From Pseudoalteromonas rubra (lineage in GTDB: Bacteria > Pseudomonadota > Gammaproteobacteria > Enterobacterales > Alteromonadaceae), in the NCBI RefSeq assembly GCF_005887095.1, contig NZ_PNCI01000008.1, forward strand, positions 306,576-370,575: 64,000 bases of DNA, given 5' to 3'. The number at the start of each line of letters is the position of its first letter. Within the stretch, counting starts at the first letter, position 1. This document shows positions 40,692 to 49,607 of this stretch, piece by piece. Both the position numbers and the translations under genes were made by a program. A model generated the notes under the pieces. The model worked only from the letters and a program-made list of their open reading frames with translations. It had not been told where the DNA came from and ran no database searches.

Positions 40692-41432
40692 ATGACCTGG
40701 TCAACACTTTTAGATAATTTAGAAAATGGCTCACAACGTGCGGCAACCCAAGACGAACAAGGCAACTGGCATGCTAACGTCGAAGTAAAAGAAGGTATTC
40801 TGGCGGCATTTCGTGCCGGTCAGAACACCGAATATCCAGGTGGCTTTGTAGACAAAGACAATCTGGCACCGCGTGGTTTCTCAGCCGGTGATGCGGTACG
40901 TATGGTGCCCGGAGGCAGCAGTGTACGCCGTGGTGCTTATGTTGCACCCGGTACCATTATTATGCCACCCGCCTACGTCAACATCGGTGCCTACATAGAC
41001 AGCGGCACTATGGTCGACAGTCATGCATTGGTTGGATCTTGTGCTCAAATAGGTAAGAACGTTCACCTCAGCGCCGCCGTACAGATCGGTGGTGTATTAG
41101 AGCCTGTGGGTGCCAGCCCGGTTGTTGTCGAAGACGATGCCTTCATTGGCGCGGGATGCGTGCTGGTTGAAGGCGTAGTCGTGAAGCAAGGCGCTGTATT
41201 AGCCCCCGGTGTTCGCTTGTCTGCCAGCATTCCGGTGTACGACTGTGTTAATGAGCGTACACTGGACAAAGGCGAAGCCATTCCTCCGTTTGCCATTGTG
41301 ATCCCAGGCTCGCGTCCGGCTTCCAGTGACTGGGCCAAAGCCCAGGGGCTGAGCATGTCCTGCGCCTTGATAGTGAAATATCGTGACGAACAAAGTGACG
41401 CGTCATTAGAACTCGAAGAGGTGCTTCGCTAA
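40692..41432 (+). CDS. dapD: Tetrahydrodipicolinate N-succinyltransferase-like protein (DapD)
   Basis: A left-handed beta-helix acyltransferase of 246 residues, shorter than E. coli DapD (274). It has ARG-type features GDAVRMVPGGSSVRRGAYV, PPAYVNIGAYIDSGTMVDSHALVGSCAQIGKN and IGGVLEPVGASPVVVEDDAFIGAG, characteristic of DapD. It would transfer succinyl from succinyl-CoA to tetrahydrodipicolinate. The stop overlaps the next start (TAATG). Confidence 0.88.
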   Translation: MTWSTLLDNLENGSQRAATQDEQGNWHANVEVKEGILAAFRAGQNTEYPGGFVDKDNLAPRGFSAGDAVRMVPGGSSVRRGAYVAPGTIIMPPAYVNIGAYIDSGTMVDSHALVGSCAQIGKNVHLSAAVQIGGVLEPVGASPVVVEDDAFIGAGCVLVEGVVVKQGAVLAPGVRLSASIPVYDCVNERTLDKGEAIPPFAIVIPGSRPASSDWAKAQGLSMSCALIVKYRDEQSDASLELEEVLR

Positions 41433-42652
41433 TGTTAGCCTTGAGTACGCCTTTGCGTGAGCAACTTACTGCACTGTGCACAGAGCAGGACAATCGTGAC
41501 CTGGCAACGCCCTTTTTTGTCTATGATCTCGATGCGCTGCATGCCCATGTAAGCCGCCTTACTACCCAAGATGTGGTGAAACTCTGGTACGCGGTCAAAG
41601 CCAACCCTCTCTCCAGTGTGCTTAACACACTAGACAAAGCAGGGTTCAATTTTGACGTTGCCAGTCGCGGGGAGCTTACACAAGTGCTGTCACAGGACAT
41701 TGCAGCCGAGCGCGTACTCAACACCGGGCCGGCCAAGTCGCCAGCCCAGATCCAACATTTCCTTGATGCTGGCGTCACCACCTTTGTGGCTGAAAGCCTC
41801 AATCAAGTGCGCTGGTTGAATGACGCCGCAGAACAACATCAAAAAACTCTGACTGTGCTGCTGCGCGTACAGCTGCGCTGGCCAGCAGGCGACAAAAACC
41901 CGCTTGGTGGCGACAGCCTGACGCCCTTTGGACTAGGGTGTGAGCAATGGCAACAACTGACTTTAAGTGATTATCCAGCGCTGGACTTTGCCGGTCTGCA
42001 TATTTTCCAGTGGGGCAATATGCTGGACGCTACCAAGTTAGCCAGCCTGTGGCAACAAATGGTGCCACCTCTGGTTAGCCTGAGCACACAGCTCGGCATG
42101 TCACTGCGGATCCTTGACCTGGGTGGTGGGCTGGGTGTCCCGTATGAGCCTGGTCAACGTCCCCTGGATTGGGACCAGGTTATCGATAGTCTGGCTAAGA
42201 TCAAAGCAGACGCAGGTGTTGAAGAGCTGTGGATGGAGCTGGGTCGCTACGCCGTAGCGCACTGTGGTTATTATCTCAACCCGGTCGTTGAACAAAAGCA
42301 CAACTACGGCGAGTATCAGCTGATCATGGCAGGTGGCGTTAACCATTTACTGCGTCCGGCAGTAACGAGTCAGGCGTTTCCGGTTAAGGCATTACGTGAG
42401 TCCACTGCAGCCGGGCGAGATTATCATTTACACGGCCCCCTGTGCACCGCTATCGATTACCTGGGTACCCATAAGCTGCCTGACGATCTCGACTATGGCG
42501 ACTGGCTGGTCTTTGGCCAGTGCGGTGCCTATGGGTTCACCGAAAGTATGCCCTACTTCCTGTGCCATGAGCTGCCGGCTGAATTCGTCTTTAAGCAGGG
42601 CCAGTTGTACTGCATCCGTCAAAGCGAACACGCCGACTATTATCTGAGGTAA
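41432..42652 (+). CDS. PLP-dependent decarboxylase, DAP/ornithine decarboxylase fold type III
   Basis: A 406-residue alanine-racemase-fold decarboxylase. The PLP Lys is in YAVKANPL, the phosphate loop in DLGGGLGVPY, and a Cys loop GPLCTAIDYLG replaces the usual GPxCESxD. The His-loop reads GLHIFQWGN instead of GLHxHIGS. These departures suggest it is not an ordinary LysA; relatives include carboxynorspermidine and SbnH-type decarboxylases. The operon and riboswitch favour a DAP-derived substrate. Overlaps dapD by one base. Confidence 0.78.
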   Translation: MLALSTPLREQLTALCTEQDNRDLATPFFVYDLDALHAHVSRLTTQDVVKLWYAVKANPLSSVLNTLDKAGFNFDVASRGELTQVLSQDIAAERVLNTGPAKSPAQIQHFLDAGVTTFVAESLNQVRWLNDAAEQHQKTLTVLLRVQLRWPAGDKNPLGGDSLTPFGLGCEQWQQLTLSDYPALDFAGLHIFQWGNMLDATKLASLWQQMVPPLVSLSTQLGMSLRILDLGGGLGVPYEPGQRPLDWDQVIDSLAKIKADAGVEELWMELGRYAVAHCGYYLNPVVEQKHNYGEYQLIMAGGVNHLLRPAVTSQAFPVKALRESTAAGRDYHLHGPLCTAIDYLGTHKLPDDLDYGDWLVFGQCGAYGFTESMPYFLCHELPAEFVFKQGQLYCIRQSEHADYYLR

Positions 42653-42654
42653 TC

Positions 42655-43767
42655 ATGAACACAATTACACAGCAACATATCCAGGTTGGGGAAATTGCCA
42701 ATGGTCTGCCACTGACCATTCCTGTCTACCGCCTGCAGGGCGATGGCACAGGGCCAAACGTCTACATCCAGGCCAATATGCATGGCGCCGAGGTGCAGGG
42801 TAATGCCGTGATCTATGCACTGCTGGAGCAACTGAAACATCTGCCACTGGCCGGTGACATTACTTTGGTACCTTATGCCAACCCGATTGGCTGTAACCAG
42901 AAATCCGGTGAGTTTACGCTTGGGCGCTTTGACCCTATTACCGGGGTAAACTGGAATCGCATGTACTATGACCACAGTGCCCTGGTGCAAAGCTGTCTTG
43001 CAAAGTACAGCCAAGCCCCTGATACAACGCTGATTGCGGCCTTTCGCGAACAATTATGCCAGGCAACCGACACCTTACTTGATGCCCCCGCACATACACT
43101 GAACACGGGCAAGCGGATCGCACTGACACTGCAAAAATTAGCCCATCAGGCAGACATTGTACTGGACCTGCACACGGGTCCCATTTCGGCAAAGCATTTG
43201 TATTGCCCTGAGTATGCACAAGACAGCGCACGCTATTTTGATATTCCCCATGTCTTGCTGATCCCCAATGAATTCGACGGGGCTATGGATGAAGCCAGCT
43301 TTTGTCCCTGGTGGCAGCTGAGTGATGCGTTGAAAGAACAAGGTCGTGACCTGCCCGTCCCCGTAGAAGCATTTACTGTTGAGCTGGGCTCTCAGGAAAA
43401 AATTGATCTCGATGAAGCCGTTCATGATGCCAATAGCATCCTCAGTTACCTGACTCACAAAGAAGTGATAGCAGATGGCAGCCATCAACCAAGAAACATC
43501 AAACGCTACGCCTGCGCACTCAAAGATTACCTGACTTACTATGCCCCCATGGGCGGCATGGTGGAGTATAAAGCGCAGCTTGGTGAGCACATTAAGGCGG
43601 GAGATTGCATTGCGCGGATTTTACGTATGGAGCAGTACTTATCCGAAATGCCCCTGCACAGCCTGACATTAACACAAGATGCCATTGCGATACTGCATTT
43701 TGCGTCAGCGAGTGTTAATCAGGGTACTGAATTATATAAATTTTTCACTAACTACTATGAACTGTAG
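42655..43767 (+). CDS. AstE/aspartoacylase-family (M14-type) zinc deacylase
   Basis: A 370-residue zinc carboxypeptidase-fold deacylase of the succinylglutamate desuccinylase/aspartoacylase family. Zinc ligands are in NMHGAEVQG (H and E of HxxE) and VLDLHTGP (second His); EAFTVELGSQE supplies the catalytic Glu region. It lies 2 nt after the decarboxylase gene. It could remove succinyl from a DapD-derived intermediate in place of DapE; this is inference from context. Confidence 0.82.
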   Translation: MNTITQQHIQVGEIANGLPLTIPVYRLQGDGTGPNVYIQANMHGAEVQGNAVIYALLEQLKHLPLAGDITLVPYANPIGCNQKSGEFTLGRFDPITGVNWNRMYYDHSALVQSCLAKYSQAPDTTLIAAFREQLCQATDTLLDAPAHTLNTGKRIALTLQKLAHQADIVLDLHTGPISAKHLYCPEYAQDSARYFDIPHVLLIPNEFDGAMDEASFCPWWQLSDALKEQGRDLPVPVEAFTVELGSQEKIDLDEAVHDANSILSYLTHKEVIADGSHQPRNIKRYACALKDYLTYYAPMGGMVEYKAQLGEHIKAGDCIARILRMEQYLSEMPLHSLTLTQDAIAILHFASASVNQGTELYKFFTNYYEL

Positions 43768-43867
43768 CGGGCTTATGCGGATTGGCCAACATCCAGTTCG
43801 TATGACATACAGAACAACACAACGATTGCGTGAGAGTAGGTGAGCAAGCCCTCACTTGCTAAGGTGG

Positions 43868-43898
43868 GGCGGCAACCTAAGTTGCCGCCGGCCTTTTT
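43868..43898 (+). terminator. Terminator of the lysine-riboswitch operon
   Basis: A perfect 9-bp stem (GGCGGCAAC / GTTGCCGCC) with a 4-nt loop followed by GGCCTTTTT, about 100 nt after the last gene. Confidence 0.88.
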
Positions 43899-43936
43899 AT
43901 ACCAATGCGCTTAATTAAGTGAAATTGGTATCCATA

Positions 43937-44140
43937 TTAATCCGGCATACAGATTTCGTTACGAGCAGAGTAGCAGTCCCGGCCAGTAGGGCAACCCAGG
44001 AACACGGCGGTATCGCACCCAAACGAGTTACAAGCTGGATAGCCAGAGGCTCCGCCAGCAATATTCGGTGTCTGAGCCAATCCAAGCTGCTGGTTATTAC
44101 TCAGTTGTTTTATACATTTTTTGTTCAGAGATATTTTCAT
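43937..44140 (-). CDS. Double-glycine Cys-rich peptide, RiPP/bacteriocin-like precursor
   Basis: A 67-residue peptide. The N-terminal part (KISLNKKCIKQLSNNQQLG, then LAQTPNIAGG) looks like a RiPP leader ending in Gly-Gly at residues 29-30; the remaining 37 residues contain five Cys with Gly, Ser and aromatic residues. The leader type, LNKK-x-IKxLSN plus QTPxIAGG, is like those of small natural-product precursors in marine gammaproteobacteria. AAAGGA lies 7 nt before the ATG at 44140 (an ATG at 44146 is also in frame but too close). No modification or export gene is adjacent. The product and its role are inferred. Confidence 0.7.
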   Translation of the reverse strand: MKISLNKKCIKQLSNNQQLGLAQTPNIAGGASGYPACNSFGCDTAVFLGCPTGRDCYSARNEICMPD

Positions 44141-44307
44141 GTCCATTTCCTTTTATGTAGTTTGCTCATTTAACTTACTGCCATATTGAATAAAAATCAA
44201 CCAACCCATTCTTAACACTATGTCCTGCGGTAAACTTTGTCCTTCTTAGTTTTCTCTACCATGATAAAATGAATGTTAATTGCTTTTGACTAAGGACTTC
44301 ATCACCT

Positions 44308-45330
44308 ATGAAAATCAGGATGCTCGCTTTCTTGTCTTTTCTGGCGTCCGCGCCACTACAGGCCAGTGAACCGCAAGACCAGGACGATCTGGAGATAATA
44401 AAACAATGTGTACTGAACGAAATCATCGCCGGTGATCAACAACAAACCGTTGCCGAGCTCAAAGCTTACTGCCAGCAACTGCAAAAAACGAGTCTCAGTA
44501 AATTGGATCGCCGTATGGCGCGCGAGATGGTCACAGAGAACAACCGCAATGTGCTGACACCGCACAATCGCAACTATATTTTACCGGTTACCTATGTCAA
44601 AAGCCCAAACTCCAGACCCTTTGACGGCCTAAAAGCCATCCAGGAAGAAGAAGGTGAGCCACTCGATCATATGGAGGTCAAATACCAGATATCAATGAAA
44701 GTGCCCCTGTATCGGCACTTTAAGGACAAAGACCAGGCGGTGTATGTTGGCGTAACATTGCAATCTTATTGGCAGCTCTACAACAAAGACATTTCCTCAC
44801 CGTTTCGTGAAACCAATTACGAACCGGAAATCTTCTGGGTTAATTTCCTGGACGATGAAAACGTTCTGTGGGGCGACGAAATGGCCATTATTCTGGGCGC
44901 CTCGCACCAATCAAACGGCCGTAGTCAGCCAAATTCGCGCTCCTGGAATCGCATCTATGCTAATTTTATCTGGGAATATGAAAGCTTTGTATTTAGCTTT
45001 AAACCCTGGTACCGCCTGCCAGAGGATGACAAACCAGAGCCATTAGCCGCCAAAGGCGATGACAACCCGGACATTCACAAGTATATGGGTTACTTTGAGC
45101 TCAGTGGTGCCTATCGCCATGGCGACCATGAATTTGGCTTTATGACCCGCAACAATTTCAACAGCGACAACCATGGCGCAATACAACTCGACTGGTCATT
45201 CCCACTGCTGGGCTCTTCACGGGTACGTGGTTATGTGCAGTATTTTAATGGCTATGGCGAGAGTCTGATTGACTACAATGCCCATATTCAGCGTCTGGGC
45301 CTGGGTATTGCGGTCACCGATCTGCTCTAA
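44308..45330 (+). CDS. pldA: Outer-membrane phospholipase A1
   Basis: Hydrolyses phospholipids misplaced in the outer leaflet. It has 340 residues, a signal peptide (about 1-19, LQASEP) and a beta-barrel C-terminus. The active-site stretch GASHQSNGRSQPNSRSWNRIY carries the His-Ser pair and the Asn, as in OMPLA. An extended N-terminal part (about 20-85) precedes NYILPVTY. It is convergent with madA. Confidence 0.92.
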   Translation: MKIRMLAFLSFLASAPLQASEPQDQDDLEIIKQCVLNEIIAGDQQQTVAELKAYCQQLQKTSLSKLDRRMAREMVTENNRNVLTPHNRNYILPVTYVKSPNSRPFDGLKAIQEEEGEPLDHMEVKYQISMKVPLYRHFKDKDQAVYVGVTLQSYWQLYNKDISSPFRETNYEPEIFWVNFLDDENVLWGDEMAIILGASHQSNGRSQPNSRSWNRIYANFIWEYESFVFSFKPWYRLPEDDKPEPLAAKGDDNPDIHKYMGYFELSGAYRHGDHEFGFMTRNNFNSDNHGAIQLDWSFPLLGSSRVRGYVQYFNGYGESLIDYNAHIQRLGLGIAVTDLL

Positions 45331-45371
45331 ACCCAATCATCGCGGCCTGTAACAGCAGGCCGCATAAAGGG

Positions 45372-46265
45372 TTATTTGATAACAACAAATAAGCCCTCAA
45401 ATTTCGCCACCAGCACATCTCCATCATAGACATTCACCGGCACCCGGTACTTAGCTTTGCCTTCCTCGTTGAGTGCACTCAGCTCGCCACTACATTCGGC
45501 AAGTGTCACTGTCGCACTGGGTGCGGTGGTCAGCGGTTTAAGGTACTGAATATTAGCATCCGCCAACACGATATTTCCTTCGAGCGCCAGCTCTTTAAGC
45601 GCTAGATAGGTTGCCCCCCATCCAGTCAATGTCGCCATACTGTAGACCGAACCTGCAAACATCGAATTATGTAAATTCAGGTTAGCTTTGAGGTCTGCGC
45701 GGGTTGAAAACTGCCAGTCGGTGTAACTTTCTACTTTGATCCCCATCGCATCACTGATTGGGATCGACTCCCGCCAGGTATCCTGTAACACCTGAGTCCA
45801 CTGCGGGTGACGGAACCAGCCTGGCTCAGAAGGGCGTTGCTTGACCATTTTCCAGTGCTGCACATCGCCATAAGACAGATGGGCTTTTTCAATCATCTGG
45901 TAACCGTGACGTTCATAAAATGCCAGTGCGCGCTCTCTGGCAAACAACACCAGCTCTTCGGCTTGTTGCGTCCAGGCAATTTTTTCCAGTTCATGCAGCA
46001 ATCGGCTGCCCAGGTGATGACCACGGTGTGCCTCATCCACAGCCATGTAACGCACTTGTGCCTGCTGTTGATTGTTGAAATGCAGGCGTGCCACACCGAG
46101 CACCTGACCTTCGTTATTTTTGATGTAACGATGTTCAGCCTCCTGCTCAAGGTCATCCTGCTCGCTGCCTCTTGGCTGCTCCCAGGGTGCCCGTAAAACC
46201 TGCCATCGTAGTTGATAATACGCTTGCCAATCTTCACTGCTCTGTGGCGCTGTTACTTGAAACAT
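45372..46265 (-). CDS. madA: GNAT / hotdog fusion protein, MadA (YiiD) type
   Basis: A two-domain protein of 297 residues. The N-terminal ~150 residues are a GNAT acyltransferase fold (VRYMAVDEAHRGHHLGSRLLHELE, the acetyl-CoA loop), and the C-terminal ~145 a hotdog domain (NLNLHNSMFAGSVYSMATLTGWG). This is the YiiD architecture. YiiD has been described as a malonyl-ACP decarboxylase that starts fatty-acid synthesis. It is divergent from the spermidine-synthase-like gene. Confidence 0.88.
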   Translation of the reverse strand: MFQVTAPQSSEDWQAYYQLRWQVLRAPWEQPRGSEQDDLEQEAEHRYIKNNEGQVLGVARLHFNNQQQAQVRYMAVDEAHRGHHLGSRLLHELEKIAWTQQAEELVLFARERALAFYERHGYQMIEKAHLSYGDVQHWKMVKQRPSEPGWFRHPQWTQVLQDTWRESIPISDAMGIKVESYTDWQFSTRADLKANLNLHNSMFAGSVYSMATLTGWGATYLALKELALEGNIVLADANIQYLKPLTTAPSATVTLAECSGELSALNEEGKAKYRVPVNVYDGDVLVAKFEGLFVVIK

Positions 46266-46480
46266 GGTGACTCCTGTGCTTTTCCTGTCGCCGAGGCGAT
46301 ACGCTCGGCCTGTGCAACCTGCTCCCGCTTTTTTACGGGGAACTTTTGTCTAATTTATGGACCATACCTTACAAGAAAAGTGCGCAACAGGGAATGCTCG
46401 GCCAGATTTGGCCAATTTGTCATGTAAATTCAACGAAACGCAGTGGCAGAACTGTGAGGCCCAGCTATGCTGATGTAACT

Positions 46481-47170
46481 ATGCAAGATTTTATTATTGA
46501 ACCCGGCACTATCAGTAACGAGTTTGTCCATCAGAGCCATCAACTTGGGCATCTGTTGTATTGGCATAAGCATGGCAAAATCAGCATACAAGTACGCCAG
46601 GAAAAAACCTTACGCTGGTTACTGATAAACGACACGCTGCAATCCGTGATTGAACTCAATCATCCGGAGAGGCTGCTTTTTCCCCATTTACAGGTGTTAG
46701 CCGCGTTATGGCAAAAGTGCCCCGCACCTGGCAAGGTGCTGGAACTGGGTCTCGGGGCAGGGGCTATTAGGGATTACTTGCATATCAGCTACCCGGATTG
46801 CCAAATTACCTCTATCGACAATAACCCAGATATCATCCACTGCTATAAACGCTATTTTGGTGGCGACCCTATCTCTAACGTCAGTTGTAGCGATGCCTAC
46901 CAGGCGCTGGAGAATAATGGCCATTATGACTGGATCATCCTGGACTTGTTCAGCCAGCTCGATGCGCCGAGATTTTTGTACGAACACAAGTTTTACACAC
47001 AAATTCGCGCCACACTCAATGAAGGCGGCCGCTTATATATCAACTTTCTTGCAGAGCATGATTCACAACTAAAACAGCTGGAGCACCTGCTTATTACTAA
47101 TTTTGGTAAAAAACCCTTCGTACACAAGGTGCCCGATTACGCTAATCACATTATTTCTTTAACCCGTTAG
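46481..47170 (+). CDS. Spermidine-synthase-like SAM-binding protein
   Basis: A 229-residue Rossmann protein of the spermidine synthase/methyltransferase fold. VLELGLGAGAIRDYL is the nucleotide loop, ITSIDNNPDIIHCYKRYF the acidic ribose-binding strand, and YDWIILDLFSQ the catalytic-loop region. Upstream in-frame ATGs (46346) give a basic extension that does not look like the family, so 46481 is used, but no clear ribosome site marks either. Substrate unknown; without the polyamine-specific residues it cannot be called SpeE. Confidence 0.72.
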   Translation: MQDFIIEPGTISNEFVHQSHQLGHLLYWHKHGKISIQVRQEKTLRWLLINDTLQSVIELNHPERLLFPHLQVLAALWQKCPAPGKVLELGLGAGAIRDYLHISYPDCQITSIDNNPDIIHCYKRYFGGDPISNVSCSDAYQALENNGHYDWIILDLFSQLDAPRFLYEHKFYTQIRATLNEGGRLYINFLAEHDSQLKQLEHLLITNFGKKPFVHKVPDYANHIISLTR

Positions 47171-47179
47171 CCCTACTCG

Positions 47180-47617
47180 TCAAACCGATAAATTAAACGT
47201 GACCGGACCGTCATTGCACAAGTTCACCTGCATATCAGCAGCAAACCGCCCAGTGGCCACCCGTAACCCAGATTCTTTCGCCTTAGCGACAAAATATTCG
47301 TACAGTGCTGCGGCTTGCTCCGGTGTGGCAGCAGAAGAAAAGCTCGGGCGCATGCCCTTTTTAGTATCCGCCGCTAACGTAAACTGAGACACCACCAGCA
47401 ACTCCCCCTCAATGTCTCTCAGGCTCAAATTCATTTTGCCCTGCGCATCGGTAAAAATACGGTAGTTGCTGATTTTATGCAGCAAGCTGTCTGCACTTTT
47501 TTGATCGTCAGCCTTCTCTACCCCGAGCAGCACCAGGATCCCCTGACCAATTTGACCCACACACTTGCCCTCAACCACCACATTGGCCTGACTGACCCTT
47601 TGAATTAATCCCTGCAC
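47180..47617 (-). CDS. dtd: D-aminoacyl-tRNA deacylase
   Basis: Removes D-amino acids and Gly mischarged on tRNA. It has 145 residues, with the [21 protein letters not shown] motif and the cross-subunit GPVTFNLS end (Gly-cisPro motif is GP here). It starts [17 protein letters not shown]. Convergent with the spermidine-synthase-like gene. Confidence 0.96.
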   Translation of the reverse strand: MQGLIQRVSQANVVVEGKCVGQIGQGILVLLGVEKADDQKSADSLLHKISNYRIFTDAQGKMNLSLRDIEGELLVVSQFTLAADTKKGMRPSFSSAATPEQAAALYEYFVAKAKESGLRVATGRFAADMQVNLCNDGPVTFNLSV

Positions 47618-47661
47618 ATTTACCTCAAAAATTCATAATGTAATTCATATCTACTTTGCCG

Positions 47662-48603
47662 CTAATGTGCCAGCTTACATAACAGCAGATCGGCGGCACG
47701 CCGTATGGCTTCGGAATATACTGCATTTGTCGCGCAGTGCCCAACTTCTTCGAGGATCAGCAAACGCGCATTGAGTTGCTCGGCCAGAGCCTGGGCCATC
47801 GCAAAACGACAGACATAGTCGTGGCGGCTATGGATCATCCATACAGGCAAGCTTGCGATTCTATCGGCCTGATGGAAAATCTGTTGTTCTTCAATAAAAC
47901 AGCGAGTATGAAAGTAATGCACCATAATCCGGGCTTGCTGAACCACAGCCTGTTCATGATCCAACTGATAACGTTGCGCCTGGCTGCCAACGCTAAGCTG
48001 ACGATCCCAATCATGCCACTGCTGTGCGGCGCGGCGCACCGCCACTTCATCATCGCAATGCAATAGCTGGGTATAACGGGACAATACCGCTTTGTAATCC
48101 CCCAGTCCCTGACTGAAAACCTGATAACGCTCTGGATAGAACTGTGCCCCGGCACCGCTGATCCCATAAAGCCACTGCAAATCACTTTGACACCCCAAAA
48201 AGGTCGCCCATAGCACTAACCCCTGCACTCGCTGCGGATAGCGCTGCGCAAACAAAAGGGCTAACGTGGCCCCCCAGGAACCACCCGCCAGTACGCACTG
48301 AGTGATATCTAAGTACGACAGCAGACTATCTATATCCTGAAGCAGGTATTCGGTGGTGTTGTGTGTGAGTTGCTGAGGGGAAGACTGGCCACAACCGCGC
48401 TGACTAAACAAAATAATACGATAGCGCTGTGGATTAAAATAACTGGCAGAATGGCGACATAAGCCGCTGCCCGGGCCACCATGACAAATAATCACAGGCA
48501 ACCCGGTCTCCAGACCAAACTCTTCTACATGTATTTGGTGTCCATGAGACACCGCCATATGAAAACTGCGTCGTGGCGATTCCAGCCGATACAATTGAGT
48601 CAT
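47662..48603 (-). CDS. pip: Proline iminopeptidase, alpha/beta hydrolase
   Basis: Cleaves N-terminal proline from peptides. It has 313 residues with the oxyanion motif HGGPGSGL, nucleophile Ser in GGSWGATLAL, and probable Asp and His in HSRHDYVC and EEVGHCA. The ATG at 48603 has AGAGGTG before it and begins TQLYRLESPRRSFHM, so it is preferred to an upstream ATG. It lies 11 nt after yihY. Confidence 0.9.
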   Translation of the reverse strand: MTQLYRLESPRRSFHMAVSHGHQIHVEEFGLETGLPVIICHGGPGSGLCRHSASYFNPQRYRIILFSQRGCGQSSPQQLTHNTTEYLLQDIDSLLSYLDITQCVLAGGSWGATLALLFAQRYPQRVQGLVLWATFLGCQSDLQWLYGISGAGAQFYPERYQVFSQGLGDYKAVLSRYTQLLHCDDEVAVRRAAQQWHDWDRQLSVGSQAQRYQLDHEQAVVQQARIMVHYFHTRCFIEEQQIFHQADRIASLPVWMIHSRHDYVCRFAMAQALAEQLNARLLILEEVGHCATNAVYSEAIRRAADLLLCKLAH

Positions 48604-48614
48604 TGCACACCTCT

Positions 48615-49499
48615 TTATTGTGGTGTGTCTTGTTCCTCGCACTCCTTTTCGGACAAACAGGCAGTAAATTCAGCACCCAGCAGCACCACCATCCAGGAAA
48701 GATAAACCCAGACGAACAGAATTGGCACTGTGGCCAGCGCACCATAAATCACCTCATAGGAGGGAAAATGGCTGATATACAGAGCAAAGCCTTTTTTGGT
48801 CAGTTCAAATAGCAACGCCGCAAAAAATGCTCCAGGTATCGCTGCCTGATAAGACACGCGTGTATTTGGTACTAAAGTATAGAGCATAAAAAAGCCTGCC
48901 ATGGAAATAACATAGGGCAATAGCTTCAGCAAAAAGCCACTAAAGCCCGGGATCCCCTGATCGGCAAACGAGACCAATGACACAATATAAGACGTTACGC
49001 CAATGCTGGCCCCTAATAATACTGGACCTAACGTCAGGACCATCCAGTAGATGGCAAAGGAAATCATCATAGGTCGTGACTTTTCGACCCGCCAGATGCG
49101 ATTCAATGCGGCATCGACGTTGCGGATCAGCAACAAGGCAACGGCGGTAAGAAAGCCAATCCCCACTGCGGTCATCTCATTGGCATTGCCGGTAAAGGCA
49201 CTGATATGGGATTTAATAGTGTCTGTTGAGGTCGGCACAAAGTTATTAAAAATAAAGTTTTCTATGGCATCTCGGGCATCCTGAAAGCCAGGAAATGCAC
49301 TGAAAATCGCCACCCCAACCGCCACCAGCGGGATCAGTGAGAGTAAGGTCACATACGCCAGGTAGCCGGCATTGATCGTCAACTGATCCTCCTGACAGCG
49401 TTTAAAAAAGCGCTGCCACCAGTCGGGCTGGCTTCTGACCAAAGCACGACCTTGCAGGTTCAGACGTTGCAACCGCAAGCGCCATAATTCATTCATCAT
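48615..49499 (-). CDS. yihY: YihY/UPF0761 inner-membrane protein
   Basis: A 294-residue membrane protein with about six helices. The opening DDFLLSLxAxYLAY-like stretch (DQLTINAGYLAYVTLLSLIPLVAVG) and YQAAIPGAFFAALLFELTKKGFALYI are typical of the YihY/BrkB family. The earlier idea that it was RNase BN was disproved in E. coli; its function is unknown. It forms an operon with pip and dtd (yihY-pip-dtd), an order often seen in this group. Confidence 0.9.
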   Translation of the reverse strand: MMNELWRLRLQRLNLQGRALVRSQPDWWQRFFKRCQEDQLTINAGYLAYVTLLSLIPLVAVGVAIFSAFPGFQDARDAIENFIFNNFVPTSTDTIKSHISAFTGNANEMTAVGIGFLTAVALLLIRNVDAALNRIWRVEKSRPMMISFAIYWMVLTLGPVLLGASIGVTSYIVSLVSFADQGIPGFSGFLLKLLPYVISMAGFFMLYTLVPNTRVSYQAAIPGAFFAALLFELTKKGFALYISHFPSYEVIYGALATVPILFVWVYLSWMVVLLGAEFTACLSEKECEEQDTPQ

Positions 49500-49607
49500 T
49501 ACACAGGTTTACAGAGTGAGTTTTGCACATCTTACCAATCCCAGTCATAATTCATAGGGTCAGATTTAAGTATAAGCCGTTATGTATCAACTGCATTAGG
49601 AAAGCCG

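Noticed and set aside
46346..46480. N-terminal extension of the spermidine-synthase-like gene
   Set aside because: The extension is basic and low in family features, overlaps the promoter region of divergent madA, and has no ribosome site.
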